Assembly (NCBI GenBank): GCA_963817885.1
Contig: CAWFQE010000003.1
Location: 372,001 to 436,000 of the forward strand
Direction: 5' to 3'
DNA: 64,000 nucleotides
Source: CAVOHU01 sp963817885
GTDB lineage: Bacteria; Acidobacteriota; Vicinamibacteria; Vicinamibacterales; JAKQTR01
Below, in pieces: positions 18,649 to 27,248 of this stretch; positions within the stretch are counted from its first letter, which is position 1; every line of letters starts with the position of its first letter. The notes below the pieces were generated by a model that was not told where the DNA came from, did no database searches, and saw only the letters and a list, made by a program, of their open reading frames with translations. Both the position numbers and the translations under genes were made by a program.

Positions 18649-19749
18649 CTACGCTCCCGCCTTCAGCTTCACGATTCGCTCGATCAGGCCCTTGTCGTTC
18701 GGCAGAAGTTGCGCGGCCGGCAAGCGCGGCACCAGCTCGGCCCAGAACGGCTCCTTCGCGAACACGGCGCGGAAGATGGGAGCCGCCTCGGTCTCGCGGC
18801 CGATCGACGCCAGCGTCACCGCCTCCCAGAAGGGCAGTTCGGCCACCTCGGGCGCAAGACGGCCGGCTTCGGCGTACTCCTTCAGCGCCTCGTCGATCTT
18901 CTTCTCGGCAACCAGCTCATCTCCCCGGTTGGCATGCGCATAGGCGCGCTGGTAGCGGACCAGGCGCCGCAACTCCGGAATCGGCGCCGGGTTGTCTTCG
19001 ACGCGCAGATCGAACACCCGATCCGCCCCTTCCCACGGCTTGCCGGTCGACTTCGCCTTGACGATGAGGATGGCGGCCGACTGCTTGCCGCGAATATCTC
19101 CGCCCGCGCGCTGCCCGGCTTCGAGAGCGGCGAGCATGCGTTCCGCCAGGTCGCCCTTCGACGACTCGTAGGCACTCGCCATGGCCGGCCAGACCTTGTC
19201 GTTGGCCATCAGGTTGGCCTGCACGGAGTACTGGTTGCCGATGTGGTGGCCGGCGGCGATGATGGCCAGCTTGCCCGTATGCGCAGCGACCCGTCCCTGG
19301 GTGTCCACGAAGGCGACCTGGCGCACTTCGCGCTGGTTGTCGGCAGCGACGAGCTGCCTCAGGGCGTCGGGCGCCGCCGTGCCGTTCCGCATCAGCTCGA
19401 GCCCGCGCAGCCCGTAGGCGGGCTCGACGAACGATTGCGTGGCGACGGCCCCGACGCCGGCCTCGGCCCAGGTCACGATGGATCCGACCGAGAACCAGTG
19501 CGACTGGACCGCCACGCCCATCTCGCCGGTCTCGGGGTCGCGAGCCACGATCGAGAACGTATGCGCGAGCGGGCCGATCTTCTGTCGTACCTCTGTCGGC
19601 AGCGTCCGCTCGAATGGGGAACCGGCGACAGGGACGCCGGCGATGAACGGGGCGCCGAGCGCCGCGAGCGCGAGAAGCGCGGTGCCGAGGAGCGCCGCGC
19701 GCACGGAGGACAATCGTGGAAACCGCGTCGCCAAAGGTGGTGGCATCAT
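18649..19749 (-). CDS. exported DUF1028 protein with C-terminal helical repeats
   Basis: The protein has about 366 residues from the ATG pair at 19746-19749. It starts with a membrane-spanning or signal segment (ALLGTALLALAALGAPF). The DUF1028 domain spans about 55-260: HTFSIVARDPETGEMGVAVQ, GAVATQSFVEP and HIGNQYSVQANLM. DUF1028 proteins share a fold with N-terminal-nucleophile hydrolases and occur with peptidases and amino-acid enzymes, but their reaction is not known. The last 100 residues are helical and TPR-like (DELVAEKKIDEALKEYAEAG). No operon partner is evident. Confidence 0.8.
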   Translation of the reverse strand: MMPPPLATRFPRLSSVRAALLGTALLALAALGAPFIAGVPVAGSPFERTLPTEVRQKIGPLAHTFSIVARDPETGEMGVAVQSHWFSVGSIVTWAEAGVGAVATQSFVEPAYGLRGLELMRNGTAAPDALRQLVAADNQREVRQVAFVDTQGRVAAHTGKLAIIAAGHHIGNQYSVQANLMANDKVWPAMASAYESSKGDLAERMLAALEAGQRAGGDIRGKQSAAILIVKAKSTGKPWEGADRVFDLRVEDNPAPIPELRRLVRYQRAYAHANRGDELVAEKKIDEALKEYAEAGRLAPEVAELPFWEAVTLASIGRETEAAPIFRAVFAKEPFWAELVPRLPAAQLLPNDKGLIERIVKLKAGA

Positions 19750-19943
19750 GCGCGTAAGGATAACGCGAGTTCCCGCGGTCGCCCTACACCTTGCTCGCGG
19801 GGCGGTCCGGACAGGGTGTTGCTCCGGCAGCGGGGCGCGAATGGTCACCCGGCTGGGAAACTGGCACAATCATCCGAAGAGGAACCTCGACCCCCTCGTT
19901 CACCGCGGACCGGCGCCGCGCGAGATGTCGCGAGAGGACTGTG

Positions 19944-20954
19944 ATGCCAGAACAACGTGAACCGTCGAAATCGTGGACCCCGGCAGCGATTCGCGAGATC
20001 GCCACCGCATTTCAGGCGAGCCGGGTGCTCCTGACCGGCGTCGAGTTGCGCCTGTTCAGCGTCATCGGATCGGACGGGCTCACCTCCGACCAGGTGGCGA
20101 AACGCACCGGATGTCATCCTCGCGCCACCGACCGGCTGCTGAATGCCTTGTGCGCACTCAGGCTGCTCGACAAGCGTGACGGCCGGTTCTTCAACACTCC
20201 CGATACGATGCGCTACCTGGTGGACTCCAGTGCCGAGTACGTGGCGGGACTCGGCCACTCGGTCAGCCTGTGGAACACGTGGAGCGGCTTGACGAGCGCG
20301 GTCCGCGACGGCAGACCGGCGGCGCGATCCGCGGTGAACGACCGCGGGGAGAACTGGCTCGAGCCGTTCATCGCGGCGATGCACTATCGCGCGCGTGCCC
20401 AGGCCGACCCGATTGCGGCGATGTTGCCTGTCGGACCTGCCTCGCGCGTGCTGGACGTCGGCGGCGGCTCCGGCGTCTTCTCGATGGCCATGGCCGTGCG
20501 CCATCCCGGCCTGCGCGCGGTGGTCTTCGATCTGGCCAACGTCGTGCCGCTCACGCAGAAGTACGTCGCTTCGGCCGGTCTCGGCCACGCAGTGTCCACC
20601 TCTCCCGGCGACTACCTCACGGATCGACTGCCGACAGGATTCGACCTGGTGTTTCTCTCGGCGGTGATCCACAGCAACGGCAACGCGGCGAACGCCGCCC
20701 TCATCAGGAAGTGCGCGGCTTCGCTCAATCCCGGAGGCCACGTCGCGATTGTCGACTGGGTGATGTCGCCCGATCGTGTGACGCCTGCCGGCGGCGCGAT
20801 GTTCGCGCTGAACATGCTCGTGGGGACAGACGAAGGCGACACGTTCACCGCGGAAGAGATCACCGAATGGCTCGTCAGCGCCGGGTTGTCCGAGGTCCGG
20901 CGCGATCCCACGCCCTTCGGAACCGATCTGATGACCGGCACGCTTCGGGCATAG
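19944..20954 (+). CDS. class I SAM-dependent O-methyltransferase with dimerization domain
   Basis: The protein has 336 residues. The N-terminal winged-helix dimerization domain (about 12-95) contains GLTSDQVAKRTGCHPRATDR. The Rossmann domain carries motif I VLDVGGGSGVFS (169-180), FDLANV as the acidic loop, and a later VDWVMSPD. This is the layout of plant-type and antibiotic O-methyltransferases (Methyltransf_2 group). The usual catalytic His is not obvious: the region reads SAVIHSNGN, where His could serve. The ATG at 19944 follows GAGAGGA; the frame extends further up without a site. No biosynthetic cluster surrounds it, so the substrate is unknown. Confidence 0.82.
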   Translation: MPEQREPSKSWTPAAIREIATAFQASRVLLTGVELRLFSVIGSDGLTSDQVAKRTGCHPRATDRLLNALCALRLLDKRDGRFFNTPDTMRYLVDSSAEYVAGLGHSVSLWNTWSGLTSAVRDGRPAARSAVNDRGENWLEPFIAAMHYRARAQADPIAAMLPVGPASRVLDVGGGSGVFSMAMAVRHPGLRAVVFDLANVVPLTQKYVASAGLGHAVSTSPGDYLTDRLPTGFDLVFLSAVIHSNGNAANAALIRKCAASLNPGGHVAIVDWVMSPDRVTPAGGAMFALNMLVGTDEGDTFTAEEITEWLVSAGLSEVRRDPTPFGTDLMTGTLRA

Positions 20955-21168
20955 CGTCATCAGGGTTCGATTTGCGGCTCCCGCCTCCGCGACCACATGT
21001 CCGGCACCGGTGCGCCGTCCAGCGTCACAGAGGTGGCGTTGCGTGCGCTCCACGACAAGGTCGACGAGCCTCCTGTCGAAGCGGAGACGGGGAACCCGAC
21101 GAAGCGAAGAGCCGGTTGTCTCGCCATCGCCCCAGGCGGATGAGACCAGACGCGACGGAGACATCACC

Positions 21169-22440
21169 ATGCTGAAGATCGATCGTGGATTCCTGGAACG
21201 GACACTGCGCGACCTGGTCCGGATCAACTCGGTCAACCCGACACTCGTGCCGGCGGAAGTGGGCGAAGCGGAGATCGCCTCGTACGTTGGTGGCGCGCTG
21301 CGGGCGATCGGGCTGGACGTCCGGTTCCACGAGCCCGAGGCCGGGCGGCCAAGCGTCGTCGGGCGGCTTCCGGGAAGCCGGCCCGGCAGGTCGCTGATGT
21401 TCAACGCCCACGCCGACACGGTCGGCGTTGACGAGATGATCGATCCATTCTCGGGCGACATCCGCGACGGGAAGCTGTACGGCCGCGGCGCGTTCGACAT
21501 GAAGGGCGGACTGGCGGCGTCGATGGCCGCGGTCAAAGCGCTTGCCGACGCGGGGCGCCCCCATGGCGGTGACGTGCTCGTCGCCGCCGTCTCCGACGAA
21601 GAGTACGCCAGCCAGGGCACGGCAAGCCTGATCGGGTGCTACCGGGTCGACGGCGCGATTGTCACCGAACCCACCTCGCTCGACCTCTGCGTGGCCCACA
21701 AGGGATTCATCTGGGTCGAGGTGACGACGCACGGGCGAGCCGCGCACGGATCGAGATTCGACCTCGGCGTCGACGCGAACATGAGGATGGGGCGCGTGCT
21801 CGCGCAGCTCGAAGCCCTCGAGCGCGAGGTGCGGTCGAGAAGGCCGCACCCCCTGGTCGGGCCGCCGTCGCTCCACGCCGCAACGCTCACGGGCGGAACC
21901 GGCCTCAGCACCTACGCCGTTTCGTCCACGTTGCAGATCGAGCGACGGACAATCCCGGGCGAGACAGCTGCCTCCGTCATGGCCGAGTTCCAGGCGATTC
22001 TCGATCGGCTGCGCGCCACCGACCCTGACTTCTCCGCGGATCTGCGCCTGATGCTCGCCCGCGAGCCATTCGAAGTGTCACCCGACGCCGCCATCGTGCG
22101 GAGCCTGAGAGACTCCGTGGTAGCGGTGCTCGGCCGGGAGCCAGCCCTGATCGGGCAGACGCCGTGGATGGACTCTGCACTGCTGGCCTCGGCCGGCATC
22201 GAGACGGTCGTGATGGGAGCGACGGGCGAAGGCGCCCACGCAAAGGAAGAATGGGTGGATGTGCAGTCGGTCGTCGATCTCGCCGGATGCCTGGCCGAAG
22301 CCGCCCTGCGGGTACTGCTAGGCCGGGCCCCTACTTCAGGACCCGTCGAACGTGAAGCAGCCGGTTGCGAAGGCTCTCGCTGTAGATGGGCGAAGCTGGA
22401 TCGAGGCTGTTTCGCCGGACCAGGCCAGAGGCGTGGATGA
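21169..22440 (+). CDS. M20-family metallopeptidase / deacylase (ArgE/DapE-like)
   Basis: The protein has 423 residues. Zinc-ligand motifs are in place: FNAHADTVG (H81), GRGAFDMKGG (D110, bridging), SDEEY (E144 catalytic, E145), TEPTS (E167) and a late His in GEGAHAKEEW. The dimerization lid lies between about 175 and 290. These features fit ArgE, DapE or acetylornithine-deacetylase-like amidohydrolases; the substrate cannot be told from sequence. The ATG follows GGAG at nine bases. The last 36 codons run through the convergent NlpC gene for 110 bases and look unlike the family C-terminus, which normally ends near ALRVLLG, so the natural stop may have been lost. Confidence 0.85.
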   Translation: MLKIDRGFLERTLRDLVRINSVNPTLVPAEVGEAEIASYVGGALRAIGLDVRFHEPEAGRPSVVGRLPGSRPGRSLMFNAHADTVGVDEMIDPFSGDIRDGKLYGRGAFDMKGGLAASMAAVKALADAGRPHGGDVLVAAVSDEEYASQGTASLIGCYRVDGAIVTEPTSLDLCVAHKGFIWVEVTTHGRAAHGSRFDLGVDANMRMGRVLAQLEALEREVRSRRPHPLVGPPSLHAATLTGGTGLSTYAVSSTLQIERRTIPGETAASVMAEFQAILDRLRATDPDFSADLRLMLAREPFEVSPDAAIVRSLRDSVVAVLGREPALIGQTPWMDSALLASAGIETVVMGATGEGAHAKEEWVDVQSVVDLAGCLAEAALRVLLGRAPTSGPVEREAAGCEGSRCRWAKLDRGCFAGPGQRRG

Positions 22441-23488
22441 ACTCGAGGTTTCCCACGTGGATGCCGACATGCGAGACGCGCTCGGGCCGATCGGCGCTCG
22501 CCTTGGTGCCGAAAAACAGCAGGTCGCCCTTCTGCAGACGTGACAGCCCGTCGGATGTCGGCACCTCGATCCCCTCTTGCGCCTGCTGGTCGGTGTCGCG
22601 CGGCAGCTCGATGCCGTTGAGTCGCAGCACGGTCTTCGCGAAGCCCGAGCAGTCGAATCCCTTGCTCGACGTGCCGCCCCACAGGTACGGGACGCCCATG
22701 AACTGAAGGGCGGTCCTCTCGATGAGATCTCCGCTCGGTTTGCGGGAGGCCTTCCAGCTGCCGTAGCCCTCGACGTCCTCGGAGCGGACGAATCCCGTTC
22801 GCCCGTCCACCACTTCGACGCCTGTCCACGCGCCGCTCGTGCCGGTCTTCTTCAGAATCGATCCCGCCACAAGATCCGTTACGGGTTGCGAAGCCGTGTC
22901 GGGCGCCACCCGGACCATCGACACCGGGACCGTGGTGATGACCTGTGGCGCAGCTTCCCACGATGCCTTGCCCGCAGGTGACATCAGCGTGAGCTGCAGC
23001 TCTTCGATCCATCCGAGATAGCCGTCAGGATCGGTATGAACGTAGTACCAACCCGACTGCCGCTTCAGCACGCGAACGGTCCAGCCCATCACGGTCTGAG
23101 TGCCCATCTCCGCCGCGTGGGACGGCCGCGTGCGCACATTCGCGACGCTGACCCGCACGACGCCAGACTGGTCCGCGCCAAGCGCCGGATCGGGCAGGAC
23201 CATAATCCGGTCGGTCACTTCCGCGAAGCCGGCGCCGCGCACGGCCTGGATGGCCGCCTCACGCGCCGCCGTGCTCTCGACCTCGCCTTGAACCACGATG
23301 CCGCCAGGCCGGATTTCTGTCTTGAGGTCGAACACCGCGAGCCGCCGGTCGGGGGCAAATCGCTCCCGCACGGGGATCAGCGCGCGATCGGCCGGACTGG
23401 GCGTCGCAGGCGTCTGCGTGGAGATCGGAACGACCGAGCACGAGAGGCAGATAGCGAGAAGGACCATCAGGACCCGACGCTGGCTCAT
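22331..23488 (-). CDS. NlpC/P60 peptidoglycan hydrolase with BON-like and SH3 domains
   Basis: The protein has 385 residues and is exported by an N-terminal hydrophobic segment (6-24). In order: a BON-like segment (about 49-98), two SH3-type domains (about 110-165 and 185-240), and the NlpC/P60 domain (255-384). The catalytic Cys is C280 in GFDCSGFAKT and the catalytic His is H340 in SHVGIHVGN, with H352 following. It would cleave cell-wall peptides in the periplasm. GGAGG lies seven bases before the ATG. It overlaps the M20 gene tail on the other strand by 110 bases. Confidence 0.88.
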   Translation of the reverse strand: MSQRRVLMVLLAICLSCSVVPISTQTPATPSPADRALIPVRERFAPDRRLAVFDLKTEIRPGGIVVQGEVESTAAREAAIQAVRGAGFAEVTDRIMVLPDPALGADQSGVVRVSVANVRTRPSHAAEMGTQTVMGWTVRVLKRQSGWYYVHTDPDGYLGWIEELQLTLMSPAGKASWEAAPQVITTVPVSMVRVAPDTASQPVTDLVAGSILKKTGTSGAWTGVEVVDGRTGFVRSEDVEGYGSWKASRKPSGDLIERTALQFMGVPYLWGGTSSKGFDCSGFAKTVLRLNGIELPRDTDQQAQEGIEVPTSDGLSRLQKGDLLFFGTKASADRPERVSHVGIHVGNLEFIHASGLVRRNSLDPASPIYSESLRNRLLHVRRVLK

Positions 23489-23556
23489 TTCAGACCTCCG
23501 GGGTGCTCGCGCAACTCTATCGGACCAGGATGGCCGGTGTCACCAGCTCGACCATC

Positions 23557-24390
23557 TCAGACCTGCATGACGCCATTCCACGCCCTTGCGCACAGATACA
23601 TTGCGATGCCGGCGGCCGTGGACACGTTCAGTGAATCCACGCCGGGCTGCATCGCGATTCGGGCGCGCAGGTCCGCCGCCGCCAGCGCTTCGTCGGACAG
23701 CCCGCTGCCCTCGTGTCCGCAGAGCAACGCGACGCGGGCGGGCCATGCGCGGTCGCGGTTCAGCTCCATCAGGTCGGGCACCGACGGGTCTGGCGTCAGC
23801 GCCACGACGGTGTACTCGGCTGACTTCACCTCGGCCAGGCCGGCCGGCCAGTTTCCAAAGGTGCCGTAGGGAACGCGAAGGCTGCCGCCCATCGAGACGC
23901 GAATCGTCTTTCGGTACAATGGGTCGCAGCACCGCGGGCTCAGCAGCACGGCGCCGGCGCCGAACGACGCGGCGTTGCGGAAGAGTCCCCCCATGTTGTC
24001 CGCGTTGGCGATGCCCTCGGCGATGACCAGCAACCGCCCCCGGGACGAGGCCTCCAGCACCTCGGTGTGCAGGCGCGACGGCGGGCGACGGCCTGCCGCG
24101 AGGCAGCCTCGGTGGACGTGGAAACCGGCGATGGCCGCGATCTGCTCCTGGCTCGCGAGATAGACAGGGAAATCGTCGCGGCGCTCCAGGATGTCCCGCA
24201 TCCCGTCGAGAGCTGTGGGCGAGACCAGGGCCGACAAGACCTCGTATGGCGACTCCGTAACGAGCGTTCGGACGACCTCCCGCCCCTCGGCGATGAAGAC
24301 GCCGTGCGTGCGCAGCAGCTCCGGGTCCGGCACGTTTCGATAGTCCGCCACCCTGGGGTCGTCGAGTTCTTCGATGCGCTCACACCACAT
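23557..24390 (-). CDS. TrmH/SpoU-family RNA 2'-O-methyltransferase
   Basis: The protein has 277 residues. The N-terminal substrate-binding region (about 1-100) includes FIAEGREVV. The SPOUT knot domain follows, with ANADNMGGLFRNA (128-140) as motif 1 and its key Asn and Arg, LCGHEGSGLSDEAL as motif 2 and SLNVSTAAGIAMY as motif 3. These are the standard TrmH/SpoU motifs for ribose methylation of tRNA or rRNA. The target nucleotide cannot be assigned. The ATG at 24390 has GAGGA five bases upstream; the longer in-frame reading adds 68 Arg-rich residues and is unlikely. Confidence 0.88.
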   Translation of the reverse strand: MWCERIEELDDPRVADYRNVPDPELLRTHGVFIAEGREVVRTLVTESPYEVLSALVSPTALDGMRDILERRDDFPVYLASQEQIAAIAGFHVHRGCLAAGRRPPSRLHTEVLEASSRGRLLVIAEGIANADNMGGLFRNAASFGAGAVLLSPRCCDPLYRKTIRVSMGGSLRVPYGTFGNWPAGLAEVKSAEYTVVALTPDPSVPDLMELNRDRAWPARVALLCGHEGSGLSDEALAAADLRARIAMQPGVDSLNVSTAAGIAMYLCARAWNGVMQV

Positions 24391-24584
24391 GCATTCCTCG
24401 TAGCAGCGCTCGAATTGTACCCTCTGTCGAGGCCCCGCGACGCACCGCGCCACCCTGTCTGAGGGGCGGAGTCCGCGACGGAGAGGGGGCAGGCGTCCAA
24501 ATGCAGGCTCCAAGCGTCCTACCAGAGAGAGCCAAATCACCGCCGTCCGCGGCGCCTGCGATATCGTGTTCAAGGTGGTTGGGG

Positions 24585-26621
24585 ATGAGCACAATCCGAC
24601 GTCTCGGTATAGCGGCTGCCTTCGCCTCGGTCATCGCGGCCTTCGCGTGCGGCGGGAGCTCCTCGTCTCCGGTGACGCCCGGCAACAACACGACCCTGCC
24701 GCCTGCCAGCCCGTGCTCGACGGTCAGCCTGGACGCGCCCGTGCCGGCCGTGACTTCCGCCGCGCTGCCAAGTCCCAAGAGCGCCGGCACGACACTGGAC
24801 CATCACAGCCGCCGGCCCGCTCAGGAAGCGTTGTGGCGCCACCAGGAGGCCATCGCGCGCGGCGTGCAGCGATCGGCCCTCGCCGCCCAGGCCTCGGCCC
24901 AGGATGTCGGCGAGATAGCGGTCATCCAGGATCAGGGCGACGTCATTACGCCGGCGCATCCCATCGACCTGAAAGGGGTCGGGTTGACCTACAGGCCGGC
25001 CGCCGGTGGAGGATACAACGTCGTCGCCGGGCCCACCTCGTTCCAGACAAGTCTCGGCACCCGCCTGACGCTCTCAGATGACGACACCAGCCAGATGACG
25101 CTGTCGTTTGCTGTGCCGTTCTATGGAAAGTCCGAAACGGCCGGCTTCGTGAACTCCGACGGAAACATCACCTTCGAGCAGGGCGACAACGCCAGCACGG
25201 ACAGGGACATCTCGCGGCTGGCGAGCGGACCGCCGCGGGTGGCCCCGTTCTTTGCCGACCTCGATCCGTCGAAGGGCGGGGGAGTCTTCGTCAACGCGAA
25301 CGCCACCGCGGTCACCGTGACCTGGTGCAAAGTCCCGGGATACGGGTCGACCAGCACGCTGACTGCGCAGGTGACGATCTGGCCCGACGGCCACATCGAT
25401 TCGCTCATCGATCCCGGCACGACGCTGACCGACGCGGTCGTCGGAATCTCGCCCGGCAACACCACCACCTTCAGCCCCGTGAACCTGGCGTCGGCCACCT
25501 CGTCTACGGTGAGCGGCGGAACCGGCGCGTTTGGCGAACGCTACTCGGCGAAGGACGAGATCGATCTGGTCGCGCTCAGCCAGAAGTTCTATGGATCGCA
25601 TCCCGACGGATACGACCAGCTGCTGGTCTGGACCGATCGGAACCTGGTCTATGACGCGTTCGCATACGAGATGACCGTGGCGAACGAGATCCAGGGGATT
25701 GGGGTCGACCTCTATGACTTGTCGAAGAGCTACGGCAGCGCGGGCGGCCTGCGCAGCGTCGTGATGATGGACGATATCCACAAGTATCCGGCCGATCCCA
25801 CCGTGAAGTTCAACGGCGAGAACAACTCCCTCAGCCTTATGGGACAGGAGTCGGGCCACCGGTGGCTCGCCTTCATGACGTTTCTCGACGTCAACCGCCA
25901 GGTCTCGGACGTCTGGCTGGGACGGGACAAGGCCCACTGGAGCTTCTTCATGAACTCGGACGCCTCGGTCATGGAGGGGAACCAGATCCAGGATCTCGGT
26001 GGAGGCGCTTTCAAGACGACGGCCGCCGTGCAGCGCTACAGCAAGTTCGATCAGTACGCGATGGGGCTGCTGGCCCCAACCGACGTGCCGCCGACATTCT
26101 ACGTGGACAGTCCGAAGAACATCGTGCCCGTGGTGACGTCTGTCTCGGCGCCGCGCGTGGGGGTCACCTTCAACGGCACCCGGCGCGACGTGCTCATCGA
26201 CGACGTCATCGGGGCGCTGGGACCGAGAGTGCCCGCGGCCGCACAATCGTCGCGGGTGCACCGCCAGGCGTTCATCTACCTGGTCAGCGCCGGACAGACC
26301 ATGGATCCCGTCGATCGTGGCCAAGCTGGACCAGTTCAGGCTGGCGTGGGCGGCTTTCTTCAACCAGGCCACCGACGCGCTGATGCAGGCCGAGACCAGG
26401 TTGAGGCCATAACAGCCCGGCTGGCGACTGGCGGCTGGCGGCTCGCGGGAACACCCGTCCACGCGGGCTGGCGCCGCCTCCGCACCTGCGGTGCTTCGGC
26501 GCCTAGAGGCGGGAGGCGCCACGTTGGTCGCCGGGTGTGTCGCGTGCGGGTCGCAGGTGCGCGGCTGCGGACCACGGATGTGCGCGGAAGGGGCACAACT
26601 CTCTGTACCGCCGTTGGTTAG
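24585..26621 (+). CDS. NIDO-like lipoprotein with degenerate zincin motif; frame slip near 3' end
   Basis: The start is MSTIRRLG with lipobox FAC (C22), so this is a lipoprotein. Residues about 120-310 resemble a nidogen (NIDO) domain: GFVNSDGNITF, FFADLDPSKGGGVF, VTWCKVPGYG and IWPDGHIDS. Further on, LMGQESGHRWLAF (Q421-E-S-G-H425) looks like the zincin HExxH with the first His replaced by Gln. Near 26308 one extra C shifts the frame. Removing it continues as SIVAKLDQFRLAWAAFFNQA to a TAA at 26410-26412, which is probably the natural end. The remaining open frame to 26621 is Arg-rich and likely noise. Function is unknown. Confidence 0.7.
   Translation: MSTIRRLGIAAAFASVIAAFACGGSSSSPVTPGNNTTLPPASPCSTVSLDAPVPAVTSAALPSPKSAGTTLDHHSRRPAQEALWRHQEAIARGVQRSALAAQASAQDVGEIAVIQDQGDVITPAHPIDLKGVGLTYRPAAGGGYNVVAGPTSFQTSLGTRLTLSDDDTSQMTLSFAVPFYGKSETAGFVNSDGNITFEQGDNASTDRDISRLASGPPRVAPFFADLDPSKGGGVFVNANATAVTVTWCKVPGYGSTSTLTAQVTIWPDGHIDSLIDPGTTLTDAVVGISPGNTTTFSPVNLASATSSTVSGGTGAFGERYSAKDEIDLVALSQKFYGSHPDGYDQLLVWTDRNLVYDAFAYEMTVANEIQGIGVDLYDLSKSYGSAGGLRSVVMMDDIHKYPADPTVKFNGENNSLSLMGQESGHRWLAFMTFLDVNRQVSDVWLGRDKAHWSFFMNSDASVMEGNQIQDLGGGAFKTTAAVQRYSKFDQYAMGLLAPTDVPPTFYVDSPKNIVPVVTSVSAPRVGVTFNGTRRDVLIDDVIGALGPRVPAAAQSSRVHRQAFIYLVSAGQTMDPVDRGQAGPVQAGVGGFLQPGHRRADAGRDQVEAITARLATGGWRLAGTPVHAGWRRLRTCGASAPRGGRRHVGRRVCRVRVAGARLRTTDVRGRGTTLCTAVG
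26419..26453 (+). repeat. period-7 array after lipoprotein gene
   Basis: The units are GGCTGGC, GACTGGC, GGCTGGC, GGCTCGC and GGGAACA, starting six bases after the frame-corrected stop at 26412 and reading with the gene. This supports 26412 as the true end. Confidence 0.6.
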
Positions 26622-26733
26622 CGCCCGCGGATCCTCAACTCCCCATTCACGTTGCCGATTCCCATCTTGACGGCAGGATCGAACAGGTTTCAATCACCCT
26701 CTCATCCGGCACCTCGCGTCGCGAGTCACCCAT

Positions 26734-26982
26734 ATGCAGGTCAACTGGCACTCGATTGCGTTCAACCACCCGCGGTGTGGCCAGGCAGCCGTGGTCACCG
26801 AGGTCGACGGCCGGGCCGACGGACACATCATGCTGCTCGGCCACTGTCCACAGTGCGGGGATGTGGTGATGCACGAGTTCACCATCGAGCAAATGATTGC
26901 CTACTGCGCGATTGAGGATCACGACCACCAGCTGTACGAAGAGGCGGCGAGCGGGCTGGCGTTCAGCGGCCAGCCAAGTTGA
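26734..26982 (+). CDS. small protein with CPxCG knuckle
   Basis: The protein has 82 residues and is acidic, unlike the Arg-rich noise frames around it. It contains HPRCGQAA and GHCPQCGD, giving one complete CxxC knuckle and a lone Cys, plus several His (HEF, DHDHQ) that might complete a metal site. The family is not recognised. No clear ribosome-binding site was found. Support comes from composition and from the period-7 array that begins 16 bases after its stop in the same orientation, as at other genes here. Confidence 0.5.
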   Translation: MQVNWHSIAFNHPRCGQAAVVTEVDGRADGHIMLLGHCPQCGDVVMHEFTIEQMIAYCAIEDHDHQLYEEAASGLAFSGQPS

Positions 26983-26998
26983 TGCTGGCTATACGGCC

Positions 26999-27040
26999 GG
27001 CTTGAGGCTTAAGGCTTAAGGCTTAAGGCTTGAGGCCCCG
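26999..27040 (+). repeat. period-7 GGCTTRA array
   Basis: Six heptads: GGCTTGA, GGCTTAA three times, GGCTTGA and GGCCCCG. The array is flanked by GGCCGG and CCGGCC. It lies after the 82-residue gene and before the phosphofructokinase. Confidence 0.8.
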
Positions 27041-27248
27041 GCCGGGAGCCTCGTCCGCTATCGCACGGTTCGGCCCCGCGAAACACCCGCGCGGCAGGAT
27101 TTCGCATCGAGCCCTGCCCATGGGCCGACAATCCGGGAGGGACCGGCCAAGGGTCCTCATCCCGCAGCTCTCGCGATATGATGCGGGGATTAGGATCCGT
27201 GCAGACAGGGTCCGGATGTCCTGAAATGGGTAGCGGGAGGTTTCAACC

